NCBI GenBank assembly: GCA_026874595.1
Contig: CM049320.1
Span: 31,594,214 to 31,658,213 of the forward strand
Length of the DNA: 64,000 bases
Source: Sipunculus nudus
Lineage: Eukaryota > Annelida > Sipuncula > Golfingiida > Sipunculidae
Reading direction: 5' to 3'
This document shows positions 22,400 to 34,144 of the stretch, piece by piece. The notes under the pieces were generated by a model. The model was given only the letters and a program-made list of their open reading frames with translations. It ran no database searches and had not been told where the DNA came from. Within the stretch, counting starts at the first letter, position 1. Every line of letters begins with the position of its first letter. The translations under genes were made by a program, and so were the position numbers.

Positions 22400-25334
22400 A
22401 CACGCCATCGTTTCAAACGGTGTTTATTAAAAACTGTACATATAATTTACATATCTACATGATGTAAAGCACCTGTCCAAAATATGTATCCCTAAAACTC
22501 TAGTCTGAAGAATAAACTCATAAAATATCCCTATGTTGTTCCTACTGATATTCTAATTTCAATTTCACTCTTAAATGTCAACCAAAATGGTAATTTTTAT
22601 TGAAGGATGTTTATATATAAATCTGCCACCCATACTGATCTCCCTGTTTTTTTTTCTTACATACATATATAGCTTGTATTAAAACTAGAACGAGTTAATG
22701 CCACACATATAATAAAATTTTACAGATAATTACACCGGCATGTTGCACGGTTATAATGCATCAAGGTATACTGCTTATTTATTAATGTTTCTATAATAGG
22801 TTTTCAGTGTTCAAGGACTGGGCTGAGCAGCGTATGGTCATCAGGTGCTGCCACCTAGCGATTGTAATTGAAACAAATATCCATATGGGGAGAAAACAAT
22901 GAAGCGGGGAAACACTCTGCTAAAAATTCTTATGCATACTTAAAATGCACTGGAAACCTTAATATTTGTTATAGAAAATAATTAAAAATACCAGGCGAAT
23001 GTAAAAGATAAATACAGTTGAAACTGATAAGGCAAATACTGTCACCAGTAGAATACCTTTTGCATTCTCAGACTTAATTACCCCTTATATTTGCTCTTCC
23101 TGTTGAATTAGTAGCTATTATTATTCTTAAGGTCACTTTCCCACTGCATTTACAAATTACTGAACATGTAATGTTATGCTTGACTTAACAGCAACAATAA
23201 GATTTGAAATTTTGATTACTCTGCTGGTAAAGTACAACACACATCATTAAAATAGGTCTTGCTTAAAAATAATGCCAGAAACAATATTAAAGTCTCCAAA
23301 CTGTTTTGATACAGTTTGACCTGTAGATATATATTAATGAATAGGAACACAGCTTATGCATAAGAAAAGGGAAGCAAGTTTAGTGAAGCCAGAGTACTGA
23401 TAAAAATTAAATAGTGATATCATGAATGAATGAGCAAGCTGAACCAGATATTCAAAATTTTACAATTTCAAGACATCAATTTTCTGCTCCTGAATATAAT
23501 TTTCCATCTGGCTATTACATTATAAAAAATAACTGTATCATGTGTTACTCAATAACATAGAAACCTCAGTGAGTGTTATGTTTTACATCACAATGTGTGA
23601 CATGATAACCACAGACTGAAAAGTCTTTGTTCTCTTTTATACATATTCGGGTTTAACAACAGAAAGACCCTGATTTTTTTCTAAATTCATCATGAGAATA
23701 TGAGCTCCACATCTGTACAGGACAGTCACTACCCTCCCCCTCCTCCCAAACACACACAGTCACATACCTAAGGCAAAAAAAAAAAAAAACAATAAGGTAT
23801 GGTTCTCAGGCACTTTTTTGCAGAAATCGGTGCGGGCAGGTGGTATTTTATTTTTGACCTTTTTTTTAAATGCTCCGATAAAATGTCATATGATCAGTGA
23901 AAAGCCTAAAAATAAATTTTTTGCTAAACAGGTAAAAGCACTACATAAATTGTATTATTTATCAACTTGAAAAGTAAAAATCGAAATAAAAATTTTTGAT
24001 GCAGGGGTTAAAAATTGACGCGGGTGGTGCCTGAGAACCACACCTTTTATTTTTTTTGGCCTAAGGGATTCTCAGAGTGACATTCCAGTTTTATACTCAA
24101 TTCCACCACCCCTGTCCACCTTTTTTCATGATAATTTTACACAAAGCACAAAAGATTACCTTCATTTTCCTCACAGGTAAGTAAGACAAATGTGGCAATT
24201 ATCTAACAGCAAAATAATGCCCTCCCACGTATGGATTCCATATGATAAATTTAGAAATAAATAGGACTGAACAGATATATTCAAGATCTCACAACATATT
24301 TGTGAAGTCCAAAGCTGACAATCTTAAACTGAATACATAGTGATGGTGTCCCAGTGGTATATATACGTCATATGTTTGTTACATCATACATACATCCTTA
24401 CTAAATTACATGGATAAACAGATATGGTCACTTGAACAGATGCCATAGTTTTTTGCAGCTCTTTCTTGAATGGTCAACACTGTCCTGGAGTCACAAAGAT
24501 AATAAATTTTTCTCATGCATATTTAAATCATCATAAATCACCACATAGCCTTCTATGTTAAAAGCCAGTTTGTAGTTTCAAACAAAATATATTTGAAAGA
24601 AATATCTCAAAAAATTAGGTGGACAGGGGTGTTGGATCAGTGTGTAGTACCACTTGCTCATAAAAACCCCTCTCTATTTACAGCAGGTCAAGGTTTTATA
24701 TACAATATACCACAATATGAAATATCTGACAAACAAAAACTTATCACTTTAGTGAAAGATGACATGGTAATATGAATGACTACCAACAGATGCAAACACT
24801 AACTTGTTATATGATAAGGGATGCCAACAAAATTAAATGGTTCTTGGTCCCCTTCAGAGCAAACTTGCTTACATATGTTCTGATATATGTAGAAATGGCG
24901 GTGAGCACAAATTCCAATCAGCTATTCTTTACAAAGAGAATTTATTGTGGATCATATAATAACTTATTCAGAATGAGATAAACATTCTGCCATGTAAACC
25001 AAGGAAAAAAAAACACTGTGTGCCAATAGCCTTATCCAATCATCTTGTTTGACGGGATTCAAACAAAGGCACAGAAAGTATTTTCTTTGTGACAACTCAT
25101 GGACTATTAAAATGGACACTTCTTCTAAGTGTGTATTACAGTGATAAAAAGGAAACCCTTTTTCATAAGATGAAATTTGTAGTTACTTTTAGTACTCAAG
25201 CGCTGGAAATGGAGGAACAAAAACTTAAATGAAGTCTATGCTTACTGCATCAGCAGTACACATAGTAAACTTATCAGCCCTTGTCTGCTTTTGATGAATT
25301 TTCAAACCACCGAGAACTAGATACTATCAGCTTC
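22400..25334. other. Downstream flank of TMEM107 without other genes
   Basis: Apart from the MITE, this is AT-rich DNA with only short ORFs. It may include the TMEM107 3' UTR and its poly(A) site, which could not be fixed from sequence alone. Confidence 0.4.
23767..24066. mobile_element. MITE with TIRs of about 48 bp
   Basis: The left end cctaaggcaaaaaaa...ggtatggttctcaggcac mirrors the right end gtgcctgagaaccacacc...ttttttttggcctaagg. About 300 bp, no ORF. It lies 3' of TMEM107. Confidence 0.8.
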
Positions 25335-25640
25335 TGATGTCAAGGGGTGGAGCACAGAACTCAAAATTGGGAGTTCAATCTCCGGCAAGGAGTGGTGAAA
25401 TTTTTCATAGTTGGCTCCGGCAAAGGATGCGCTCTGCAAGCTTAATGGGAGGCTTTGCCTTGCAGCATTGTATCACTTTCAAACGAGTGCATCTCTGGGG
25501 GCTTCCTCAGCCATGTGGATGATTAAACACCCTTAAGCTGCATGTGCGGTAAACACAGGGCCTGGATAACATATGGATAAAAAATAACATAATATAGGAA
25601 GCAAATGTTATGCCCTGTCACGTTATCTGAAACTGAAAGA
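25335..25640 (+). repeat. tRNA-derived SINE, copy 2
   Basis: Same order as the copy at 870: ggggtggagcacagaactca, gggagttcaatctcc, a gcgctctgcaagcttaatgg body, and cctgtcacgttatctgaaa near the tail. It lies just downstream of TMEM107 and is moderately diverged. Confidence 0.65.
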
Positions 25641-25841
25641 GAACTCTGCATTTGTGCACAGATTAAGAATTTGATAAGACAGCATAAAAAGTGGAGGCAG
25701 CTACCTCCATAAAAAAAAAATCTCAATAAAAAATTGACACTGAATCCTTGTGTCAAACAACTTGAAACAAAAAGCAGACTTGTTTCTCAGAGGATGAAAA
25801 TGACATAAATTTCATGGTTTAAATGACATTACTAGTACATG

Positions 25842-26005
25842 CTACAATCCTTTCTTGAATATTAACACACGGATGATCACTATGATTTCTGTGAATGCTG
25901 GGAAGGCTGCACAAAAGCCGAAGATGTACCAGTAGTCGTAGCAAGGCCACGTGTCAAATATGAAGAAAGATAATGCCACAGCCCCTGCTGCATGTGCTGC
26001 AGTCG
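25842..26005 (-). CDS. TMEM107: TMEM107 coding exon 4 with stop
   Basis: 164 nt after gtcttcag. It encodes TAAHAAGAVALSFF, WYIFGFCAAFPAFTE and a KKGL end before TAG. Helices 3 and 4. The poly(A) site was not identified. Confidence 0.94.
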
Positions 26006-29000
26006 CTGAAGACAGTTAAGGTTATCATGATACAAAAACACATTAACAATATATGTAAAATACCTTACCAAACTTTTACCGTTTTAATAATATTTCTTTA
26101 ACAGTGGGTGTAAAAATTGATACCCGGTTTTCTTAATATTACAAAATGCTGCTTTTGGACCAAATTCAGATAGCTAAAAGTTCTCTTAATTGTGGCATAA
26201 CCTTTAACAAAAACTTTTTTTTTTCATTATCCTGAATTTACTGATTTTAAAATTTTCATTTTACGATATTGTGTACATAGTAATTTTCAAGGACTTTTTA
26301 AAAAGAAAATAACGTACTCATTAAATCAAAATTGAGGGTAAAATGAAATTTTCTATCCATTTTCTTGTACAATTTCATGTTTTGCTTCTAAAATCTTAAC
26401 CATTTACATGAAAAGTACATAAACCATTTGGGAGACTTTTTTTTTAAAACATATGCCAGAAGTTTTCAGAAGTAGTGCTGAGCCTATACCTCCATATCCT
26501 CTTTGTGGAGGGGTGGCACATAAGGCCATAATGAGCTAAGCTTAAACTCCACACTTTTCACACAACCTGTACAGTAATATATATTGGATACATTATATCA
26601 AGTAAAGCAGCAAAGGTCTGTGTTAGAGTCAAATCTCAGGTCAATTGACTTTTCAGTGAACCACATAATTTCTGAAAGAAAATTATGTCTGCAAGTCCAT
26701 GGCCTGTTGGTGACAGTCTCTTAATATGAAGAGGGTTTTCACATGCCAAGAACAGTATTATATTATTTGGCAATTTAAGTTTAGAGTTTTTATATCTAGG
26801 GGGGGGGGGGTAGGAATAACCTACAAAACCAAAACCTGTGTCTTTAGGTCAAGCAAAATTGTTCCAAATCTCATTATATTATCATATAACACACTTGCCT
26901 ATGAAAAAAATATTGATATAGATTATACTTAAACTGAACCCATTTCATGGAGGATAAAAATATTTTCTATTTACTTTTTCTACATTAAACATGAGGTTGT
27001 GTGATTTGTTAAAAAACTATTGGCACATCTAAAACCCCTGTGACTAAAAAACTTCTAGATCTCATCAAATGTGTATTATTTCTGAAGCTGTCAACCCTAA
27101 ATTGTCAGGGAAGAATAAAAACAACATGTATTGCTAGATTTAAGTCATTTCTAAATTTTGCCTGTGAGGTCACACTTTGCACCAGCCAATCACATCAGGG
27201 CCCAGTCTCTGTTCTGGATGAAACGCTCCATGCACATAACACCACCACGGGTATAAGGTTTACTTAACCCAAACATAGGAGTGAACCTCATGTCTGAGGT
27301 TCTATTGAGATTTCAATAGGATTAAGGCTATTTTTAAGGCAATAGAATTACGGCTATTTTTAAGGCAATAGAATTAAGGCTATTTTTAAGGCAATAGAAT
27401 AAAGGCTTTTTTAAGGCAATGGAATTAAGGCTATTTTAAAGGCAATGGAATTAAGGCTATTTTAAAGGCAATAGAATTAAGGCTAATTTTGAGGCAATAG
27501 AATTAAGGCTAATTTAAGGAAATGGAATTAAGGCTATTTTTAAGGGAATGGAATTAAGGCTATTTTTAAGACAATAGAAATAAGGCTATTTTAAGGCATT
27601 GGTGAAAATCAGACTTGGGGAACCTTCTGCTCAAAAGTTCAACACCTTAACCACCAAGCAATGTCTTAGCAGAAAGACTAATCTATAGGGCTGTAAAACT
27701 ACATTATTCCACAATACGATACATATCGCAATACTTCACTCACACTACAAAATGCAATATGGTACTACCAGTGTTTGGATTCTGAGGTATTGCTCTTCTT
27801 TCTTAAAGTTCATCATGCTGTTGCCTTCTGTGTTTAATAAATAAATTATAATAAACAGCTGTTTCAATTGGTTTAAACCTGAAGCAGTTAGCTAATTTCT
27901 GGCTACTGATGTTTTGCCTTACATGCACTAGGCTTCTGACTGATATTAAATGCCAGAGGTCTCTATTTAAATGTCAAACTTTTTGTTGAATGGCCATATA
28001 CTGAGATTGCCTTTTGAATAGGAGGCCCCCATCATTGAGGGCATATAACATTAAATCTTATATAGGTTACCCCTAAATATAAATATTCTACTTAAGTGAT
28101 ATCCAAATTTTCAAATTATCTTCCATTGATGAACAATACTGTTCCATGTTCATTTGGTTCCGGTCCAATTTTTTTTTTTTACAACTTTGGCCAAATATCA
28201 ATTTATATAATTAATTTATACAATAATGTATATAACCTGTAGTTATTGTATGATGGAATCGCAAATACTGAAAAAGTGAAAACTGAGAAAATTTAACCTC
28301 GTTAATAACCAGCCAACCACAGTATTACTTGCATATCTATACACGGACATTAAGCAATGCCGATATAATATTTGACTTTGTATCGTAATGTATGGTGATA
28401 GCCCTACTAATCATCCTGCACAAATTATTAGTATGTTTAAGGAAAGTAATTCTTATAAATGAAACAAAAAGGATACATATTAAACCTTGTGTGTGCATAA
28501 ACATAGAGGTCCCTGAAAAGAATCCGACCAGCTCTATCACCAGTAGTCCAAGCGACACAGAGAGACCGATGATCAGTCTGAAAGAGAATAAAAAATAACT
28601 TAGCATTTTAAACATCTAAACAGGTGCATTACTTCACAGGATACCTTTGGAATGTTTACATACTAGTATGCAATATTTAACAATGTCTATGAGAAGTTCA
28701 TCATGCTCCTGAGAAAGACAGGAATTTTACAGAGGGAAGTGAGACAAAAATATAGGAATTTATATAAGGAATTTTCAGCCAAAAATATAGGAAAACTACA
28801 AGTTTCCACTGCACAATTGTGGTTTACATGTTAGATTAACATGACCATATCTCCAGAAAATCACCTGAAATCAGACACATCAAAACCAATCCCATCCAAG
28901 GAATGCATGAGAGCAATCAATGAGCCAAATTTGAATGAAATCGGATAATATTTAGTGAAGTTAACACAAGGAAACAAAAAGCTGACAGACAAACAGATAG

Positions 29001-29954
29001 ACAGAAAGACAAACCAAAATCAATGTCCCCCACTTCCATGAAAATTAAAACTAAAAACACACTCGGCAAGATTTAATTTTCATTTTTATCTGGCAGTAAA
29101 TAATAGAGTGAATATGGTTAATTGAAATAGTCTTCAATCAGTACAAACAATACAACAACTTTTGTGTTCAAAACTTTTCTACTCACTCTCTGTCTTTTGC
29201 ACTGTACTGATCACCTGTGTACTGTACAGGAAGGCAGGCCTTGACATTCTCATCCTGGAAAAAGAAATGTGTTGATTCACTTACGCTCTTCTTGGAAGAT
29301 AAAACATCTGCATGACTCACATTCAAGGATTTCAACAGGAAGAAACATTGGAGAGTCCATGATTCTTAAGTTATAATTTTTGGGAAATCCCAGGGGGTAG
29401 AGATCTGTGTCAAATTTTAAAGAGTAATGTTGAATTTAATCATTTAATGTATCTAATATCATTATATCATTGTATTAATGTATACAGTGTAAATATATTA
29501 TTATTAGATTTTATAAAATGCAAGGGTTAGTTTGTTAAAGTTATTTGACAGTGGTCAGTGACTGAGCACTAAAACAGCCAGCTTTGAACCTAGGTTCTAC
29601 AGCTGAAAATTGCTTGTCCAGAAGGACGCTCAGACCCTACAAAACTGAAAGTCTGAAAGACACTTCAAGCATCTCAGATGGCTGTAACATAAATTAGAAA
29701 AATGAGAAAAATTGGGACTGTGAAAAAGTGCCCATTATATTGAGGTGCCCACTTTATGGAGGTGCCCACTAGTGGAGGTTCCACTGTACTGTAACTCTGA
29801 GTTTATCCATTATATATCAAGATTCTATGTGAAATATTAACATACACGAGGTATATATATGATGAACACTTACCCGTGACCAAAGTACAACGATAGTGAT
29901 GATTAAGTGAGCAGTAACTGTCAAGAACCGGGCTGGAACAAGTCCTGTCAACAT
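25842..29954 (-). CDS. TMEM107: Transmembrane protein 107 (TMEM107), complete
   Basis: TMEM107 is a four-helix membrane protein of the ciliary transition zone (MKS module) that helps gate ciliary membrane composition. Minus-strand coding exons: 29954-29874, 29254-29187, 28577-28477, 26005-25842 (stop 25844-25842). They total 414 nt, or 137 aa, against 140 aa in human. Signature pieces are LTGLVPARFLTVTAHLI (helix 1), ENVKACLP, LGLLVIELVGFFSGTSMF (helix 2), ALSFFIFDTWPCYDYWYIF (helix 3) and FPAFTEIIVIIRV (helix 4). The tail ends in FKKGL, like the basic human tail. The exon 3 donor is GTATCC at 28476, which gives TQGLIS followed by TAAH, matching family spacing. An alternative GTTTAA donor at 28485 would lose three residues. 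An acceptor-like tttacag lies 19 nt before the ATG, so an upstream noncoding exon is likely. Confidence 0.95.
27314..27600 (+). repeat. 26-bp minisatellite in TMEM107 intron 3, about 11 copies
   Basis: Unit aatagaattaaggctatttttaaggc with scattered substitutions and 1-2 base length changes. Confidence 0.92.
28477..28577 (-). CDS. TMEM107: TMEM107 coding exon 3
   Basis: 101 nt after ctttcag, encoding LIIGLSVSLGLLVIEL, FFSGTSMF and THTQGLI-type sequence up to a GTATCC donor. Transmembrane helix 2. The donor was chosen because it keeps the phase and the family length. Confidence 0.88.
28860..29045 (-). repeat. Fragment of the gtcccccgcttcac...-type repeat
   Basis: On the minus strand: gggggacattgattttggtttgtc, a tctgtctatctg run and ttttgtttccttgtg, matching 58790-58920. 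Confidence 0.6.
29187..29254 (-). CDS. TMEM107: TMEM107 coding exon 2
   Basis: 68 nt between tttccag and GTGAGT, encoding DENVKACLPVQYTG to KDR. This is the extracellular/luminal loop with the conserved ACLP. Confidence 0.93.
29700..29800 (+). repeat. Fragment of a ...ggttccactgta TIR element
   Basis: ggtgcccactttatggagg repeats and gaggttccactgta resemble the right end of the 61878 MITE. A similar fragment (aaggttttactgta) is at 30310-30362 and a left-end one (tacagtagaacctttat) at 46385. Confidence 0.5.
29874..29954 (-). CDS. TMEM107: TMEM107 coding exon 1
   Basis: 81 nt, 27 codons from ATG (29954-29952) to WSR, then a GTAAGT donor. Transmembrane helix 1. Confidence 0.94.
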
Positions 29955-29974
29955 CCTGAATATACAGCTACCTC

Positions 29975-31400
29975 TGTAAAATAAAAACCAAGTTTCACAC
30001 AAATTCTATGACAAGTAAAGTTTTCTCACATTTGGACTTGACATACATAAAGCCACAACAGCTAAAGGATAAAGTTAGGACTCAAATGATCTTTTACACA
30101 TTACAATATTAGCAAATCAACAAATATCAGCAACAAAGAAAAAGTTATATCCTCCCCTCAGTTCTTTTTATGTGCATGTTTGGTTTGTTAAAAAAATTGA
30201 TCATCAAGGAATGGATTTCAAAGAAAATAGGATTTCAAAGAAAATTATTTTTTCTTTTTGTTAATTTTATGGCAGAATAACTTAAATCTTGAATGAACTG
30301 ATTCACCTGAATTTTGAGGTGGTCGCTTATTTTAGGTGGTCATTAAGCAAGGTTTTACTGTACATGTGTCATCCAGTACACTTTGATATGGTCCTGGCAT
30401 CTGGTAGGCCATTTGGTACTATTATAAAGGGCTGATTTGGCTAGATAATCTAAGTGAAACATTTGCTTATGTTGGAGGTATGTGTCCCTGTGCCATGTCT
30501 GGTTTTTATTAAATATTTGTAAATTCAAACATTTTATACTATACAACAGCTATTTAAATTTGATAATAGAATCTTGACTTTTTTTATTTCAGTTAATAAC
30601 ATATTATGGTTGGCTTCATATTCACAGGGATAAAACTTTGTCATATCCACTTTTTCAGTGTTTCACAAGGAATCCATTTTCACGATTTCACAATATTGAA
30701 AATCTACTTTTAAGTAAACCATTATTATATGAATTAATTATATAAGATAGTAGGTGTGCAAAATCTTAATAATTGGACAGGGACCCCAAGGGAATATCAA
30801 CCAAGCTGAAGTAATTGTTCATTAGTGGCAGATAATTTGCAATCTTTGAACAATGTACAAGTTTATTATTTATGTTGAATATCAATCTTTCACCTGTCAA
30901 CTTGCATACCGGAAGTAGACCCCTTATTCACCAAGGTTTAATTTTCACAATAATTCCAATTTTGCATATATCAAAAATCTGAAATCCTAGTGAAAAAAAA
31001 GGCAACCAGTGTCCAGTGCCAACCACAGTATAATATAGCTACAGACTATCAGTTTGTTCAGAAATTGGCTAAAAATATGAAAGCTTGTGTATTTGACCAT
31101 GGCCATGGCATATGTATTTGACCAATTAAGAACTGCAATGGAAATGAGCAAGTCCAAAGTGCTTTATTGCACTAGCCATTGTAGTCTTCTTATACTGCAT
31201 GCTTTAGGTCATGTTATTTCATGTTTTTTATGGCATATATACTTTTAGTTTCCTATTTTTAATTTATATTAAATAAGTATATTTTGTCATGTGCTAGATT
31301 ACTGAAAATTTGTGAAATATATAAAATCAAATCAAATCAAAACTGGTAAATGAGACATATAATATTATTAATATTAATAATAATAACATATATAATATTA
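29975..31400. other. Intergenic DNA between TMEM107 and the Helitron block
   Basis: AT-rich, with one MITE fragment at 30310-30362 and an (aatatt)-rich patch at 31355-31400. An upstream noncoding TMEM107 exon may lie here or further right but was not identified. Confidence 0.4.
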
Positions 31401-31530
31401 TCTATATATTAATAGCGTAAGGCAATTTTTGTGATTTTCTGTATCTCCCCTGATACCGCCGTACGGATTGCTGTGATTTTCGACATACATATGCTCCGGG
31501 TTTGTCCGAAGAGATTCTGCCCCCTTTTAT
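31401..31530 (+). mobile_element. Helitron 5' end
   Basis: Preceded by A and starting TCTATATATTAATAGCGTAA. It matches the 5' part of the complete element at 33237 (catacatatgctccgggtttgtcc). No CTAG end was found before 33237, so it may be truncated or interrupted by the DNA that follows. Confidence 0.6.
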
Positions 31531-33236
31531 TTGCAATATTTGCGTATTACCTGCATAATTAATAATTTTAATATTTGCTCCCCCGTGGGCGCCTCTTTTC
31601 TTTGTGTCTTCGGGCCTGGTAACACAATGGCCACAGAGTGTTTGATGGCGGGACAGAGTTTTTCTCCGGGGGCCCTATCTGGGCTTTTCTTAAATTTGCG
31701 GTGACCGGCCCGAAATAATCCCCATTGGTGATCCCTTCTCAAAAGGCAACCTCCGCGCCGCAAAAAGGTCTATTGTGCACAAGGAGATCTCGCGTGAGAA
31801 AAATGCTCAAAAGGGGGATCTTTCAAAGAATGAAAATTTTCTGAGCGGTAGTGAATGCAGGGTAGTATGTAAAACCCGAACCCCACGGTCCCCGGATCCC
31901 ATAAACCTATTTCCTCATTTTCCATTATTTATACCAATAAAAACACCACTATTGTTGATGTAAGAACAGAGCAAAGTCCCTAAATGTTGCACATTTGTAA
32001 ATGACCGATTCACTGAAAGATTTATAATTACAAAAATATTTCGATGAAGACGGACCTCATTTACTTGAATTTGCCGACCAAATGTTCAATTTTGACGGAC
32101 TCCAGTAACCACCGCTCATATTTTTATTTATGACTAAAAGAGGAAAAGAAGTAGCACTCATGTCACACACTAAATATGATATTTGTGCTGACACAGTGGG
32201 GGAGATTTAATTGAAGTGCACTAACAGTTGAGCGGACCTGAGACTGATATATCAGAGCACTTCCACATAACAACAGGTTTCATGCTCCGTTCATAACAAT
32301 ATATGCAATTTAAAGTTGGCAATAATATAAATACCGAAAGGAATTGTTGATTACTTGCAATTCAAGCAACTACAGGTTCCAAAATAATGAATTTTTAGAT
32401 GTTTTTAATTATTATACTTTTTAAAACGCTACACAAATGAAATAAATAGCAAATATAAAATTATGAATAAAAACTGAAACAGAAATTTAAAAATACAGAT
32501 ACAAACACAATAATAAATTACAAGGGTGTTATGGCTAAACGTGATGTGAAACACATGTATGTACTAAAGAAATGGTAAAACAACGAGAAAACGGGGTCCG
32601 TGTAATCTGTGAGGTCCGTGCGCCAGGGTCCGTGTTTTTTTTAATAAAATTTTGTTGCAAAACAGACTATTTCTTATGTTTTAACCAAACATGATATAAA
32701 ATATGTCTTTAGATAAGATTATGCTAAAATATCTGGACAAATTACCATGAGAGTTTAAGAATTACAAATTTTTCTTGGGGTCCGAGATCCGGAGTGGGAT
32801 CCGGGTTTAACACACTGCCTGAACGCAGTGACTGTCTCACTGGAAAACATTGGCTCAGCTTTCAAACAGAAAGGAGTGCGTAATATTTTAAAATATATAC
32901 AGCCATAAAATGCTACCACGAACTTTTGCGCAGCGGGATTGCCCGACCATGTTAATGCTCAGTTTTTGTGTGTTATAACCGGAATGCAATTATCGAGATA
33001 ATGTCTCAGCGCTGTACTGTACTACCATGCAAGATAACAGGTTCCTTTACTGGCGGATTCACGGGCTGGGAGGGCAACTTTAAATGGCGATGTTCTGCAT
33101 AATATATATTTTCATTTAAAAATGATTTTATTTAACATATTTCTTAATTTTATTTAACACAACTTCTTCGAAAATTCTCCGGTCATCCTCTCGGCTTCAA
33201 TTAGAGTTTTATGCATAATACCATGCATATAATTGA
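31531..33236. other. Unusual-composition DNA between two Helitron 5' ends
   Basis: 31540-31900 is markedly GC-richer (ccgtgggcgcctctt, ctccgggggccctat, gtgaccggcccg) and 32585-32640 repeats ggtccgtg three times. ORFs are short (78 and 62 codons) and unrecognised. It may be captured Helitron cargo or an unrelated insertion. Confidence 0.3.
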
Positions 33237-33547
33237 TCAATATATTAATAGCGTAACGCGATTTGTGTGAATTTACATTTCTCCTCTGACACTACGGTTT
33301 GCCGTGATTTTTTACATACATATGCTCCGGGTTTGTCCCAAGACATTCCACCATTCCGACAAGAACGTATTCGTCCAGGTCATTCAGACTCCGACACAAG
33401 GTTAACTCAGAGACAGAACACTTATACCAAATGTTGGATTCAAAGAGACAGTAACATTGTACACCCAAGACATGCAACTATGACAGACTATTTGACATCA
33501 GAACTAAATGCTCGCCCACAGTCGTGCGTAGCACGGGTAATTGCTAG
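33237..33547 (+). mobile_element. Complete short non-autonomous Helitron, 311 bp
   Basis: Host A, then TC at 33237. The 3' end has a cgtgc-gta-gcacg hairpin (33523-33535), 8 nt, then CTAG (33544-33547) followed by host T. These are the canonical Helitron ends and A|T insertion. The 94-codon ORF inside is not a known Helitron protein. Confidence 0.85.
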
Positions 33548-33939
33548 TTAATATTAATAATAATAATATATACACTAGCTCATAAAAAATGTTCAAACTT
33601 TGTTGTCATGGACATTTACAAGAATTTGATATATAGCAATGGATGTCCATTGTTGAAATCCAAATCACATTAACTCTTTATGTTACTAATACTATCAGTG
33701 ACAGCACTTGTCACACAACTTCAACCACTGCCACTGGCATATTTCACACTCACAGGTTTCAACTTGCAACAGATCTAAATTTTAAATAAATTAATACATG
33801 TGGCTATTATATTGGCCATATTAAAATCAAAACTATCAAAGATTGATATATTACAATAATATTGTCAAACTTGAAACATGTACGCATTTTTACCTATGTG
33901 TATGATGATGATAACCCTCTCACAGTTAGTTGCTACCAA

Positions 33940-34141
33940 CGCCAAAACGTCAAATATTGGCGGCCATGCTGGAATCTCCCGGAAGTAACGTTGTTGACGA
34001 GAAATTTTTGACGCATGCGCTCTGTTGCAGCCACGTAAGTGAGGAACGAGTTGTCAACATTCTGTTGGCTTTGCCAAGTCCAAATACAGCGACCGCGTGA
34101 CGAGTTGTCTGCTATTATAGGATTTCTAGCCGTGAACAAAG
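33940..34141 (+). promoter_or_regulatory. Probable COPB2 promoter and 5' UTR
   Basis: GC- and CpG-richer than its surroundings and directly upstream of the COPB2 ATG. Visible motifs are an ETS-type CCGGAAGT at 33979-33986, an NRF1-like ACGCATGCGC at 34011-34020, and a YY1-like GGCGGCCATG near 33959. There is no clear TATA box at a fixed distance. This fits a housekeeping promoter. The start site is not resolved, and the role is inferred from position and motifs. Confidence 0.5.
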
Positions 34142-34144
34142 ATG
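34142..34144 (+). CDS. COPB2: COPB2 coding exon 1: start codon only
   Basis: The ATG is followed directly by a GTATGT donor at 34145. Exon 2 opens in frame with [10 protein letters not shown], the residues that follow Met in animal COPB2, so the first coding exon holds only the initiator codon plus 5' UTR. The transcription start was not located. Intron 1 is 6911 nt. Confidence 0.85.

Noticed and set aside
26006-28476. A missing micro-exon in TMEM107 between TQ and TAAH
   Set aside because: Not needed: moving the exon 3 donor to GTATCC restores the expected residues and frame.
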